Of a stretch of DNA of 64,000 nt, positions 43,439-53,769 are shown in pieces. How positions within the stretch are numbered: the stretch's first letter is position 1; every line of letters starts with the position of its first letter. Position numbers and translations under genes: made by a program. The stretch comes from Bacillota bacterium (lineage in GTDB: Bacteria > Bacillota > Clostridia > Christensenellales > JAEXRW01), in assembly GCA_023454175.1 (NCBI GenBank), contig JAEXRW010000030.1, positions 1-64,000 on the forward strand, in the 5' to 3' direction. The notes beneath the pieces were generated by a model, which saw nothing but the letters and a program-made list of their open reading frames with translations, was not told the DNA's origin and did not search any database.

Positions 43439-44809
43439 ATGAAAAAGAAAGCGATTACGATCATCCTGTCTGTGGCATTCATTGTCCTGCTCTGTTTCGC
43501 AACGGCATGCACTGAACCACAGGATGTTGCCCAAAACGAAATCATGCCGAACATGGCCAGTACAATACCCGAAGAAACGAGTGGCACCGCGCCTCCTGTA
43601 ATGACGGGCTCAGCCCCCCAAGACAACATGAGCAATGTGCCTTCCGTTCCGTCAAGTCCTGCTGCGCAAGACAACCCGCAGGTCACCATGCTCTTTACAG
43701 GCGATATCATGACGCATCAGTCACAAATCGGAAACCATTATTTCAACGGCCAATATGATTATTCGGGTGACTATGCATATATCAAAGATATCGTCTCGAA
43801 AGCGGATATTGCATTGGCTAATTTTGAAATGACCCTCCCCGGAAAGCGTCCCTATACAGGCTTTCCGCGCTTCAGGGTACCCGATGCAATCGCAGATGCG
43901 CTTTACGGAGCGGGTTTTGATATCATGGCCACAGCCAACAACCATATCAGGGATGGAGGCGACGATGCTTTTTTCAGAACCAACCAGGTCCTGAGAGACA
44001 AAGGTTTTACTGTAATTGGCACGAAACAGGAAAGCTCGGGCACAAAGTATGCGGTAATTGAGAAGAACGGAATAAAAATAGGTTTTATTAATTTTACTTT
44101 TAATGTAAACACGGGAATAACAAGAAGAATAGCACCATGCATAAATTCTGACAGAACCAAAAGCTTTTCAAAAAGCATGAATGCGATAGCTTCAGAAATA
44201 GATGAGGTTAAAAAAGAAGGGGCGGAATTCATCATTCTCGTAATACACTGGGGCACTCAGTATCAGATCAAAAGCAATGCAACACAGGAAAGGATCGCGC
44301 GTAAAGTGTCGGATATGGGTGTGGATCTGATCATCGGCGGACATCCGCATGTACCGCAAAATGTCGGTGAGTACCAATCACCGGTAAGCGGCAAGAAAAC
44401 TCTGATATTCTACTCCCTTGGAAATACCATCGCCAATATGGGCTATGGATTTGGACCCGGGCATGGATATACCGAAACAGGAACACTGGCGCTGGTCAAG
44501 CTCAGGAGGCAGCAGGATGGAGGTGTTGCCATCGACGATTCCGGCTATATCACAACGTATCTGAACAAGTCGATGTGCACCTACAAATACGATGATGCCA
44601 AAGGAAGGGCCCGTACAATAAAATACAGGGCATACGATATCGTCCCTGCCGCCCTGGCAATCCAAAACCCCAATAATTATAGGGGGATCACCAAAGCATC
44701 ATTGAGATATTTCCATGATGGCTTATCAAACGCGCAAAATACACTGGGCAAATATGCTGACAACTTGAAATCGTTTAAATTTCAGGAATATTCGGATTAT
44801 CCATGGTAG
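43439..44809 (+). CDS. CapA-family poly-gamma-glutamate synthesis-like lipoprotein
   Basis: 456 residues. A lipoprotein signal (hydrophobic ~5-20, Cys at about 22 in FATAC) and a Pro/Ser/Thr/Ala linker precede a CapA/PgsA-type metallophosphatase fold with LFTGDIMTH, ALANFEMTL, TANNHIRDGG, VIHWGTQY and GGHPHVPQ. In capsule operons CapA is needed for poly-gamma-glutamate export, but stand-alone homologues are frequent and not linked to capsule; no capBC genes are present here. AAGGAG is five bases before the ATG. Confidence 0.88.
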   Translation: MKKKAITIILSVAFIVLLCFATACTEPQDVAQNEIMPNMASTIPEETSGTAPPVMTGSAPQDNMSNVPSVPSSPAAQDNPQVTMLFTGDIMTHQSQIGNHYFNGQYDYSGDYAYIKDIVSKADIALANFEMTLPGKRPYTGFPRFRVPDAIADALYGAGFDIMATANNHIRDGGDDAFFRTNQVLRDKGFTVIGTKQESSGTKYAVIEKNGIKIGFINFTFNVNTGITRRIAPCINSDRTKSFSKSMNAIASEIDEVKKEGAEFIILVIHWGTQYQIKSNATQERIARKVSDMGVDLIIGGHPHVPQNVGEYQSPVSGKKTLIFYSLGNTIANMGYGFGPGHGYTETGTLALVKLRRQQDGGVAIDDSGYITTYLNKSMCTYKYDDAKGRARTIKYRAYDIVPAALAIQNPNNYRGITKASLRYFHDGLSNAQNTLGKYADNLKSFKFQEYSDYPW

Positions 44810-44996
44810 AAACGCCGCCAAAGGGTAAAAGGCTGCAAAGCGCCTTAGTACCAAAGAAAGATAAATACCTGTATTAGGATAAGAATATAGGGAGGGTCCT
44901 TGATATATCAATAATGAAATCATATTCAACAGAGACGAGACTAAACGCAAAATAAAAACATTTAGTACTACAATTATGAACAATGCCGCCTCACAT

Positions 44997-45030
44997 AAAA
45001 CAGACACCTTTTATATTCGATGTCTGTTTA
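44997..45030. terminator. Intrinsic terminator between convergent genes
   Basis: AAACAGACA (44998-45006) and TGTCTGTTT (45021-45029) with a 14-base loop and AT-rich flanks. It lies between the CapA-like gene and the minus-strand dehydrogenase. Confidence 0.7.
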
Positions 45031-45106
45031 CTTAATCTTTAGATATCATACGAAAGAGCCAATTTTTTTCTACTTTGGGTTTAATCAAAAAGCCATTTTC
45101 CCTTAT

Positions 45107-45967
45107 TTATTTTACCCTAAGCGCAATTTCATCTGATTCGACCTCTGTGCCTTGTCCAACATCACATGGAGGCTTGTCCATCTTTTTATATGTGGCGATC
45201 CAACGACGCCTGATTGTTCTGGCTGCAAATCCGGAAGTAAACAAACCCCCGAGCACTCTTAAGACACGATTGAAAAAACCTGGGATATAGAGTGAACGTC
45301 CTGCGAGCGTTTTGTCAACCGTTCTTCTTGCAATAAAACCAACATCCTTGGTAGTAATTACACCGATAATCCCTTGGGACTTGATGGATTCCACCATTTC
45401 AGGAGTCGTAGGCATACCCGCAGGGCAAAGAACAGTCACCGTTCCGCCCGATGATTTCAGTTCCTCCTTCAACGCCCTGAAAAAATCAAGCAGGAACCTC
45501 TTTGAGGCAGCATACATGGCCTTGAAAGGCATGGGATAAAAAGCCGCCAGGCTTGAAACAGTGATAATACGGAAAGGGATTTCGCAGTCTCTGTGGTCCA
45601 ACAATCCACGTGTAATATCCAGTGTGCCTTCTATATTTACTCTCAATAATGTACGGAGCTGCAAACGATCTCTATCGGTAAACCTGCCTTCATAATCCAA
45701 ACCGGCAACATTGATAAGAAACCAAAAAGATAAGCCTAATGTTTGGATATATTCAAACAAATCCTCTCTGGATGAAGAATGGGAATAGTCACAAGGGCAA
45801 GATACAACCTCAATGGCGTAATCACTTTTTAATGAACATGAGAGGGTATTTAATGCTGTCTGTGAAATATCCGTAATAAACAAATCCCAACCTCGGGAGG
45901 CGCATTCATAACAAAACGCTTTTCCAAGACCACCGCAGGCTCCGGAAATAAAAACATATGACTTCAT
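45107..45967 (-). CDS. Short-chain dehydrogenase/reductase
   Basis: 286 residues of the classical SDR fold: nucleotide-binding GACGGLGKA at residues ~9-17, NVAG near 90 and the catalytic YAASK with Ser about 12 residues earlier (TVSSLAAFYP). A C-terminal hydrophobic/basic segment (GFFNRVLRVLGGLF...RRRW) suggests membrane association, as in the DltE/fatty-acyl-type SDRs. Codon use looks AT-richer than in the amino-acid operon. Single gene; substrate unknown. Confidence 0.85.
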   Translation of the reverse strand: MKSYVFISGACGGLGKAFCYECASRGWDLFITDISQTALNTLSCSLKSDYAIEVVSCPCDYSHSSSREDLFEYIQTLGLSFWFLINVAGLDYEGRFTDRDRLQLRTLLRVNIEGTLDITRGLLDHRDCEIPFRIITVSSLAAFYPMPFKAMYAASKRFLLDFFRALKEELKSSGGTVTVLCPAGMPTTPEMVESIKSQGIIGVITTKDVGFIARRTVDKTLAGRSLYIPGFFNRVLRVLGGLFTSGFAARTIRRRWIATYKKMDKPPCDVGQGTEVESDEIALRVK

Positions 45968-46240
45968 TGGAAATCCCTCATATCAGTTGTATAGGGCTAT
46001 TATATCATCACAAGAATTAAATATGTAGCACTATTCTTACATTCATAATTATTACAAAGTGTGATTACTACGTTTTGATAAGATTCAACAGGCAAGAATA
46101 ATAAGCAAGTTTTACATAAAATAATACAAGGGAATCTTTTAACACCATAAAATATGTGATATTATAGTAAATATAAACGATTAATACTATAATATGCAAA
46201 TAATCATAATACTATTTCAATAACCAAACTGAATAACGGG

Positions 46241-49200
46241 GTGTCAGCATTGAAACATATTGCTAAAATGAATACATTTATCATTGCAACGCTTCTTATC
46301 CTGATCAATAGTATATCCCCGGCAATGATCCAGATGGATCAATCCGGGAACATATTCTCTGAAGAGATACTTTTGTCCAGTCATTTAGCAGATATCAGCC
46401 ACGGGAGTATTCAGGATAGACCTATCATTCAGCCCAAAAGTGCGAAAGAAATCGTTATTTTGGAACAAGGCGAGACAATACCGGTTAAAGAAAGGTCATC
46501 TTTAACAGCTTCAGGCAATGCCGGCGAGTTGCCCAGAGAAGTGGATGATAGCCAAAATCCATATTTGCCTCCAATGCAAAGACAAGCTTCATGTGATTCA
46601 ATGGCTTCGTTTGCTGTAACATATTACTTGGCGACAAACCAGACTGCCAAGGCCAGGGGTTGGACAGAAGTAGCAAACCGTGATCATCAATTATCCCCGC
46701 AGTTTACTTACCCCCTGAGCGATGAAAGTGGCGACCCCGTATCAGCACTGGAAAACAGCTTATGCGTACTCAAAGAACATGGTGCGCCTGCGTGGGCACA
46801 AATGCCCTTTGATCCCAACGATGGCGTGACATGGCCCAGCAAGGAACAATGGAGAGCCGCGCTAACTAACAGGATCATGGGATATGGGTATATTACGACG
46901 GTCGGCAAGCCCGAGGGCCTTCAACGTATCAAAACCGAATTGGCGGATGGAAACGTTCTGGCGTTTGCCACCTACATGAAATCGTGGGATTATTATACTG
47001 ATATAAGATCAATCGGAAACAACACCAGTACACCAATGGATGACCGGTTTTTCGGTGAAAAAATCGTGACGAGAATGTCTGGTGACAGAAAAAACGGGAT
47101 GGTATTAACCGTAATAGGTTATAATGATGATATCTGGGTGGATATTAATCGAAATCGAACCATGGAGCCAAATGAACTGGGCGCCCTGAAAGTAATCACC
47201 TCCAGAGGGGAGTCTTTTGCCAATAGTGGTTATATTTGGATAGCGTATGACGCATTGGTGGATGACCCTGTCAATAACCACCCTTGCGTATTCTGCAATT
47301 GCCGGGCGGCGTGGGTAAAAGCCTACTCATCCCCCTATAAACCGAAAGTCACTGCAGAAGTTACGGTAGAAACAGATGATCGCCAGCAACTGGAGATTTT
47401 CGCAGGTGTCAACTGGGCTCAAGCCACGGAACCATGCGCAAAAGAACATAACGGAAATCTCATCAACAATTATACCTTGCTTTATCAGAATGACAGTACT
47501 ATATTTGGCAAAGGAGGTGCAAATCCGTATAATGGCACCATCGTTTTGGATATGACGGATTATGCGAGCGCATCTGGCTTTTATGACCCAATCAATGATC
47601 GATTCAAGCCGGGAGAACTGACTTTCAGCTTGGGGATATTCGACAAACCCCACGGCAGCAATATTAAAGTTAAATCTGTGCTATTTCATGACGAAATACA
47701 CAATAAACAGTTTGCCTGTGATATCCATGATGATGAGATCGTGGACAGCGGCTTAAAATGGTTCAGCTGTGATTTCAATGTTTCCGGAGAAGCGGCGCCG
47801 CGAGCAGATCCTACCCTGAATACCTTGCGTGCTATTCAACAGGGATCCAGACAAATGCAATACGTAAACAACCAAGCAGGTAATATATCGTTGAAATTCA
47901 TTCCGGACAACACCGGTAATTACACGCTTTCTTCGGGATCAAAACTCATCTCTATCGAGATTCTGAATAATGCAAACCATAGACTGTATATCGGGAATAC
48001 TTTTCAAAATGGCCCCTCGGTAATACGTGCACGATTGAAAGCCGGGGAAACTTATATTGTTCGATTATTGAGCAAAGAGTCAATAGTAACTTCCGTAAAG
48101 GTCAATCAGTATTTTCAAACCCAATCGGATGACAGCAAATTAAACAGCATTCAAGTGAATAATGGCCTGCTATCACCATCATTCAATCCGGATAAATTTG
48201 AGTACGACGTAGTCCTGCCCAAAGACGACGGTTCAGTGAAAATAGACGCCATACCAAGAGATTTCAGGGCGATCGCTCTGATAGATGGTGCACAAACCAA
48301 CTGTACAATGAAAAGCATACCCGAAAGCAGTGTTAACCTGACCAGAATAGACGTTATTGCGGAGAACGGGGATATCCAAACATATACGTTGCGGATATCC
48401 AGGCCAACCTGGCCACCAACCAAAGACGCGACGCTTTCTAAAATAGAGCTATCTCAAGGCCAACTGACGAAGGCTTTCGTCCCAAGTGCAGCGAAACACA
48501 CAGTTACACTCAACGAGTATCAGGATAACGTTATTATAAAACCTATAAAAACAGACAAAAGGGCCAGCCTGTATATCAACAATGTGCTTCAGGATCGTAT
48601 TAGGATCGATATCGGGAACGGGAAATCAAAAACAGTGAATATCAAGGTCAAATCCCAGACAGGAAATATATCCAAGACCTATACATTAAAAGTGGTAAGG
48701 GACAAGTCAAAGAACAATAAATTGAAACCCCTTGAATTTTCAGCAGGATATCTGAATAAAATTTTTAAACCCGATCAAAGCGATTATACATTGTATTTGG
48801 ATGAAAAAACAAAAGAAGTTAAGATCAAAGCATATCCCGAACATCCTCTGGCGCGGGTGACGCCGTCCCAAAAAACGATTAGACTCGATACCGGCGCATC
48901 GAAAAAAATAACATTCAAAGTGAAAGCGCAGTCCGGCCAAACGCGAATATATACCATAACAGTAAAAAGAGACAAATCAACGGAAAGCAGTTTAAAGTCT
49001 TTGCAGACGACTCCTTCGTTCATCCCTGTTTTTTCTGCAGGTATTACGGAATACGAATTGACGCTTTCTCCCCAAACCGCATATGTGACGGTCAGGGCTG
49101 TAAAGGCTGACAAGAATGCAAAGGTCTATATCGGACAGTCATTAAAAACAAGCCAAAGGATAAAAGTCCCGGCCGGGCAAACGTTTACAATCGACATCAC

Positions 49201-49258
49201 AGTCACGGCACAGGCGGGGAACAGGCGAGTCTATCATATCAAGATCAGCAAACCTTGA
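46241..49258 (+). CDS. Large secreted protein: degenerate papain-like domain and four cadherin-like domains
   Basis: 1005 residues. After a signal peptide (~8-30) comes a papain-like (C1) domain (~105-350) with the nucleophile region QRQASCDSMASF (Cys118). The usual catalytic His of the GHAV-type motif appears as Met287 in NGMVLTVIGY, and the NSWG motif is lost, so activity is doubtful. A beta-rich region (~360-640) follows, then four cadherin-like beta-sandwich repeats (~650-735, 740-830, 832-915, 917-1003), the same domain type as in the product of 25994. GTG 46241 or TTG 46250 may be the start. Probably cell-surface adhesive or scaffold; role unknown. Confidence 0.8.
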   Translation: MSALKHIAKMNTFIIATLLILINSISPAMIQMDQSGNIFSEEILLSSHLADISHGSIQDRPIIQPKSAKEIVILEQGETIPVKERSSLTASGNAGELPREVDDSQNPYLPPMQRQASCDSMASFAVTYYLATNQTAKARGWTEVANRDHQLSPQFTYPLSDESGDPVSALENSLCVLKEHGAPAWAQMPFDPNDGVTWPSKEQWRAALTNRIMGYGYITTVGKPEGLQRIKTELADGNVLAFATYMKSWDYYTDIRSIGNNTSTPMDDRFFGEKIVTRMSGDRKNGMVLTVIGYNDDIWVDINRNRTMEPNELGALKVITSRGESFANSGYIWIAYDALVDDPVNNHPCVFCNCRAAWVKAYSSPYKPKVTAEVTVETDDRQQLEIFAGVNWAQATEPCAKEHNGNLINNYTLLYQNDSTIFGKGGANPYNGTIVLDMTDYASASGFYDPINDRFKPGELTFSLGIFDKPHGSNIKVKSVLFHDEIHNKQFACDIHDDEIVDSGLKWFSCDFNVSGEAAPRADPTLNTLRAIQQGSRQMQYVNNQAGNISLKFIPDNTGNYTLSSGSKLISIEILNNANHRLYIGNTFQNGPSVIRARLKAGETYIVRLLSKESIVTSVKVNQYFQTQSDDSKLNSIQVNNGLLSPSFNPDKFEYDVVLPKDDGSVKIDAIPRDFRAIALIDGAQTNCTMKSIPESSVNLTRIDVIAENGDIQTYTLRISRPTWPPTKDATLSKIELSQGQLTKAFVPSAAKHTVTLNEYQDNVIIKPIKTDKRASLYINNVLQDRIRIDIGNGKSKTVNIKVKSQTGNISKTYTLKVVRDKSKNNKLKPLEFSAGYLNKIFKPDQSDYTLYLDEKTKEVKIKAYPEHPLARVTPSQKTIRLDTGASKKITFKVKAQSGQTRIYTITVKRDKSTESSLKSLQTTPSFIPVFSAGITEYELTLSPQTAYVTVRAVKADKNAKVYIGQSLKTSQRIKVPAGQTFTIDITVTAQAGNRRVYHIKISKP

Positions 49259-49277
49259 CCAATAGCGCATATATATG

Positions 49278-49312
49278 AAAAACCGGAAGAATCCTTGGAT
49301 TTTTCCGGTTTT
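49278..49312. terminator. Intrinsic terminator between convergent genes
   Basis: AAAAACCGGAA (49278-49288) and TTCCGGTTTT (49303-49312); A- and T-rich flanks allow use from both directions, ending also the branched-chain amino-acid operon. Confidence 0.82.
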
Positions 49313-49319
49313 ATCATAA

Positions 49320-50399
49320 TCAGAAAATATTCTCGACAATGATTTTTCCAATCTCGGAAGTGGAGACCGGCGTTTTGCCCGGCTGCATGATATCGAGTGT
49401 CCGGTAGCCGTCATCCAGCGCTTTATGAACCGCTGCCTCGATGGATGCCGCCTCGTCTTCGAGCCCGAATGACATGCGGAGCATCATGGCAGCTGACAGA
49501 ATCGTTGCGATGGGATTTGCCTTATCCTGCCCTGCAATATCGGGTGCGGAACCATGGATGGGTTCATACAGTCCCAGTTTCGAATCCCCAAGGCTGCTGG
49601 AGGCCAGGATCCCGATGGAACCGGTGATCTGGGCCGCTTCATCGGAAAGGATATCCCCAAAGAGATTGCTGGTCACGATCACGTCAAAGCTGGATGGATT
49701 CCGCACCAGCTGCATAGCGGCATTGTCCACCAGCATATCCACCACAGCTACATCCGGGTAATTTTCTGCCACTTCATGCACGACGCTGCGCCACAGGCGG
49801 GAACTTTCCAGCACATTGGCCTTGTCGATACTGGTCACATGTTTCCTTCTTTTCCGTGCCATGTCAAAGGCTATTGTGGATATCCTTGTGATTTCTTTTC
49901 TGCTGTAAGTCTCGGTATCAAAGGCTGTTTCAGAGAGCCCATCCCCGCGCCGGCCCCGTTCGCCAAAGTAAATCCCACCCGTTAATTCGCGCACAACCAA
50001 TAGATCAATTCCCTTGTCGGCGATGTCCTGCCTGAGCGGACAGGCGCCTTTCAGGGCAGGGAAGAGCAGGGCAGGGCGGATATTGGCATACAACCCAAGA
50101 CTGCTGCGCAGTCCCAGCAGAGCGCGCTCCGGACGGAGATGGCCGGGGAGCGTATCCCACTTGTATCCGCCTACAGCGCCGAGCAGGACGGAATCGCTGG
50201 CTTTACAGATATCCAGCTGTGAAGACGGGAGAGGCTCTCCGAAGCGGTCGATGGCGCAGCCGCCGGCGATCACTTCTTCGAAACTGAAACCGTGTGCATA
50301 CTTCCTTCCAACAGCTGAAAGCACATTCAGGGCCTGTTCAATGACTTCGGGACCGATACCATCGCCACGGATGATTGCGATATTACATTGCATCTGCAT
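49320..50399 (-). CDS. leuB: 3-Isopropylmalate dehydrogenase
   Basis: 359 residues, standard LeuB length. It oxidises 3-isopropylmalate to 2-oxoisocaproate with NAD. Motifs: IIRGDGIGPEVI at the N-terminus, the substrate Arg loop LLGLRSSLGLYANIRP, VRELTGGIYFGERG, the metal site SNLFGDILSDEAA and EPIHGSAPDIAGQDKANP. It is the last gene of the nine-gene ilv-leu operon, three bases after leuD. Confidence 0.97.
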   Translation of the reverse strand: MQMQCNIAIIRGDGIGPEVIEQALNVLSAVGRKYAHGFSFEEVIAGGCAIDRFGEPLPSSQLDICKASDSVLLGAVGGYKWDTLPGHLRPERALLGLRSSLGLYANIRPALLFPALKGACPLRQDIADKGIDLLVVRELTGGIYFGERGRRGDGLSETAFDTETYSRKEITRISTIAFDMARKRRKHVTSIDKANVLESSRLWRSVVHEVAENYPDVAVVDMLVDNAAMQLVRNPSSFDVIVTSNLFGDILSDEAAQITGSIGILASSSLGDSKLGLYEPIHGSAPDIAGQDKANPIATILSAAMMLRMSFGLEDEAASIEAAVHKALDDGYRTLDIMQPGKTPVSTSEIGKIIVENIF

Positions 50400-50402
50400 T
50401 TC

Positions 50403-50888
50403 CTACCTTTTTGAAATGTATTCAAGGAGCCCGCCTGCATGGATGATGCCCCGGATGAAATCCGGAAAAGGAGAGGACTGATAAACCTCGCCACGCGTAA
50501 CATTTTCAATCCTGCCGGACTCGAAATCCACTGCAACGGTATCACCACTGGAAATAGCTTCGGCTGCCTGGGGGCACTCGAGTATGGGAAGACCGATGTT
50601 TATGGCATTACGGTAGAAGATCCGGGCGAAACTTTTTGCGATCACACAGGAGATACCAGCAGTTTTGATCGCCAAAGGTGCATGCTCACGGGAGGAACCG
50701 CAGCCAAAATTATTGTCAGCCACAATGATATCACCTGGCTGGACCCTTTTTACAAAGTCAGGATCGATATCTTCCATGCAGTGGCTGGCGAGTTCACGTG
50801 CATCCGATGAATTCAGATATCTGGCCGGGATGATCACATCCGTATCCACGTTGTCGCCATATTTAAAAACGCTGCCTTGTGCTTTCAT
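50403..50888 (-). CDS. leuD: 3-Isopropylmalate dehydratase small subunit
   Basis: 161 residues of the aconitase swivel-domain type used in anaerobes and archaea (shorter than the enterobacterial form): YGDNVDTDVIIPARYL, GDIIVADNNFGCGSSREHAP and FYRNAINIGLPILE. A longer frame extends upstream into leuC, but AAGGAG and the ATG at 50888 fit the family's N-terminus. With LeuC it isomerises 2-isopropylmalate, and probably citramalate for the isoleucine route. Confidence 0.96.
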   Translation of the reverse strand: MKAQGSVFKYGDNVDTDVIIPARYLNSSDARELASHCMEDIDPDFVKRVQPGDIIVADNNFGCGSSREHAPLAIKTAGISCVIAKSFARIFYRNAINIGLPILECPQAAEAISSGDTVAVDFESGRIENVTRGEVYQSSPFPDFIRGIIHAGGLLEYISKR

Positions 50889-50901
50889 TTTGCATTTCTC
50901 C

Positions 50902-52164
50902 TTACAGTATAGAATCGGGATGGACGATTTTACCGGCCAAAGCGCTGGCGGCTGCAACAGCCGGGCTCGCAAGGTATACCTCGGAACCGGTATGGCCCAT
51001 TCTGCCGACAAAATTGCGGTTTGTGGTGGCAACGGCGCGCTCTCCGCAGGCGAGAATACCCATATGCCCGCCGAGACAGGGACCACAGGTGGGCGTACTC
51101 ACCACGCCACCCGCTTCTATGAATATCTCCACTAGACCCTCCCGCATGGCTTCAAGGTATATCTTCTGCGTGGCGGGGATCACGATGAGCCGAACGCCTT
51201 TGGCAATCTTTTTACCCTTCAAGATGCCTGCAGCCATACGAAGATCCTCCATACGTCCATTGGTGCAGGATCCGATGACTACCTGATCGATCTGAATATC
51301 GCCTGCTTCCGCAGCGGGGCGCGCGTTTTCGGGCAGATGGGGGAAGGCTACTGTAGGCTGCAACGCGGCAAGGTCGATGACATACTCCTTATCATATACA
51401 GCATCGGCATCAGGTTCATACACGCGGTAATCCCGTGCCACTTTATCCTTGATGTATTCCAAGGTTTTCTCATCCACGGGGAAGATGCCGTTTTTGGCGC
51501 CTGCCTCAATAGCCATATTGGCCATGCAGAGCCTGTCATCAATGGACAGATACTTCAGTCCGTCACCGGAAAACTCCATGGATTTATACAAAGCACCATC
51601 CACGCCAATCAAGCCGATGATGTGCAGGATCATATCCTTGCCCGAGACCCATTTGCCCGGCTTGCCGGTCAATGTAAACTTCAGTGCAGACGGCACCTTG
51701 AACCAGCACTGGCCTGTAGCCATGCCTGCAGCCATGTCCGTACTGCCAACGCCGGTGGAAAAAGCACCCAGCGCACCATAGGTGCAGGTATGGGAATCTG
51801 CGCCGATGATCAGTTCGCCGGGAGCGGCAAGGCCTCTTTCAGGCAGCAGTGCGTGCTCCACACCCATCTGGCCTACGTCAAAGAAATTCACGATCTCGTG
51901 CCTGCCGGCAAAATCCCGGATCATGCGGCACTGCTCTGCGGCCTTGATGTCCTTGTTGGGGGTAAAGTGATCCATGACAATGGCGATACGTCCCTTGTCA
52001 AAGACCTTTTTGATACCAGCCTTTTCAAATTCGTTGATTGCAACAGGCGTAGTAATATCATTGCCCAAAACCAGGTCCAGCTTAGCCTCGATCAACTGCC
52101 CGGGTTCAACTGATAAAACGCCCGCGTGTGCGGCAAGGATTTTCTGCGACATCGTCATTCCCAT
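50902..52164 (-). CDS. leuC: 3-Isopropylmalate dehydratase large subunit
   Basis: 420 residues, the HacA-type large subunit. The [4Fe-4S] ligands are in GSCTNGR and in TCGPCLGG; other landmarks are MDHFTPNKD, GADSHTCTYGALGAFSTGVGSTD (partly cited) and GRMGHTGSEVYLASP. Three ATGs lie close together at the start (52164, 52158, 52152); CGGAGG ten bases upstream suits the first. leuD follows after 13 bases. Confidence 0.96.
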   Translation of the reverse strand: MGMTMSQKILAAHAGVLSVEPGQLIEAKLDLVLGNDITTPVAINEFEKAGIKKVFDKGRIAIVMDHFTPNKDIKAAEQCRMIRDFAGRHEIVNFFDVGQMGVEHALLPERGLAAPGELIIGADSHTCTYGALGAFSTGVGSTDMAAGMATGQCWFKVPSALKFTLTGKPGKWVSGKDMILHIIGLIGVDGALYKSMEFSGDGLKYLSIDDRLCMANMAIEAGAKNGIFPVDEKTLEYIKDKVARDYRVYEPDADAVYDKEYVIDLAALQPTVAFPHLPENARPAAEAGDIQIDQVVIGSCTNGRMEDLRMAAGILKGKKIAKGVRLIVIPATQKIYLEAMREGLVEIFIEAGGVVSTPTCGPCLGGHMGILACGERAVATTNRNFVGRMGHTGSEVYLASPAVAAASALAGKIVHPDSIL

Positions 52165-52185
52165 AATGCTAAATCCTCCGGTATA

Positions 52186-53769
52186 TTAAACTCTATTGGT
52201 ATCCTTGATCAGCTTCCATTCGATGGAATCCACCAGTGCTTTCCAACTGGCGTCGATGATGTCGGTGGAGACGCCCACCGTGGACCACACATCCTCACCG
52301 TCCGTCGATTCGATCAAAACTCTGACTTTGGCGGCGGTGGCTTCCTCGGGCTCCATGACGCGGACCTTGTAATCGGTCAAATGCACGTGGGCAAGGGAAG
52401 GGTAGAAGACTTCAAGGGCCTTCCTGAGGGCCCTGTCCAGCGCATGCACGGGGCCGTCGCCTTCGGCGGCTGAAATCTGGGGCACGCCATCGACGCGGAT
52501 CTTGATGGATGCGGTAGCACTGCAGCCCGGTTCAAGCGCCGGCTGCTCGCCAATGATCTTGAAATTCACGAGGTCGAAAAAAGGCTGGTGCATGCCGAGG
52601 CATTTGCGGATAACGATCTCGAAACTGCTTTCCGCGCCCTCAAACTGGTAGCCTTGGCTTTCAAGCGATTTCAATTCATGGATAACCGTCTGCGTCTGGG
52701 GTGAATCCTTGGAAAGCCCCGGGCAGATGGCGTTGACTTTTTTCAGCACGGCGGTGCGGCCGGCCATCTCGGACATCAGGAAGCGGCGTTCGTTTCCCAC
52801 CAGTTCGGGGTCGATATGCTCGAAGGAAACGGACGATTTGCTGACGCCATCCGCATGCATCCCGGCTTTGTGGGCAAATGCGCTCTTACCCACATACGGG
52901 GCATCATTTCCCATGACAACATTGGAGACCTCTGCAATGTACCGTGCCGTGGGCGTCAAAACTGCAAGCATTTCCTGCGGGATACATGCATATCCCTTTT
53001 TTATCTGGAGATTTGGTATCAGCGTAGACAGGTTCGCGTTGCCGCTGCGCTCGCCAAAGCCAAGGTAGGTACCCTGCACATGGCAGGCGCCTGCTTCCAC
53101 GGCAGCTATCGTATTGGCTACGGCAAGGCCGCCGTCATTATGACAGTGGATCCCGATGCGCACATGAATCCTTTTTCTGACCTCATGGGTTATAGAAGTG
53201 ATCTCATCCGGAAAACTCCCGCCGTTGGTATCGCAAAGCACGATGCAATCCGCACGGCCTTCCATGGCCGCTTCCAGTGCCGCCATGGCATAGGCGGAAT
53301 TTGCCTTGTAACCATCAAAGAAGTGCTCGGCATCGAAGATGACCTCCTTGCCCAGTTCCTTGAAATAGGAGAGGGTATCCCGGATCATGCAAAGGTTCTC
53401 TTCCAGGGTGGTGCCGATAATCTCCGTGACATGGAGGTCCCAGCTTTTCCCGAAGATGCAGACGGCGGTGGTGCCGGCCGCCCGGAGTGAAAGAATATTG
53501 GCGTCTTCACCGACGGGAATATCCTTCCTGCGGGTGCTTCCAAACGCAGTCAGAACAGAGTTTTTCAGACTCAATTCCTTCACCCTGCGGAAGAACTCTA
53601 TATCCTTGGGATTGCTGCCCGGATTGCCTGCCTCGATATAGCTGATCCCCAGCCGGTCCAGCGCTGTGACTATATTGATTTTATCCTCGATGGAAAAGGA
53701 GATCCCTTCGCCCTGGGCGCCGTCCCGTAATGTGGAATCCAGTATTTCGATCGACTGCGCCATTTTCAT
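52186..53769 (-). CDS. cimA: (R)-Citramalate synthase
   Basis: 527 residues, HMGL-like domain followed by a LeuA-type allosteric domain. It resembles LeuA but has the CimA pattern (LDSTLRDGAQGEGISFS, EAGNPGSNPKD, DTNGGSFPDEI, HCHNDGGLAVANT). It condenses pyruvate with acetyl-CoA to citramalate, the threonine-independent entry to isoleucine, with LeuCD and LeuB acting on the next steps. GTG 53772 or ATG 53769 may be the start; the ATG overlaps the leuA stop by one base. Confidence 0.93.
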   Translation of the reverse strand: MKMAQSIEILDSTLRDGAQGEGISFSIEDKINIVTALDRLGISYIEAGNPGSNPKDIEFFRRVKELSLKNSVLTAFGSTRRKDIPVGEDANILSLRAAGTTAVCIFGKSWDLHVTEIIGTTLEENLCMIRDTLSYFKELGKEVIFDAEHFFDGYKANSAYAMAALEAAMEGRADCIVLCDTNGGSFPDEITSITHEVRKRIHVRIGIHCHNDGGLAVANTIAAVEAGACHVQGTYLGFGERSGNANLSTLIPNLQIKKGYACIPQEMLAVLTPTARYIAEVSNVVMGNDAPYVGKSAFAHKAGMHADGVSKSSVSFEHIDPELVGNERRFLMSEMAGRTAVLKKVNAICPGLSKDSPQTQTVIHELKSLESQGYQFEGAESSFEIVIRKCLGMHQPFFDLVNFKIIGEQPALEPGCSATASIKIRVDGVPQISAAEGDGPVHALDRALRKALEVFYPSLAHVHLTDYKVRVMEPEEATAAKVRVLIESTDGEDVWSTVGVSTDIIDASWKALVDSIEWKLIKDTNRV

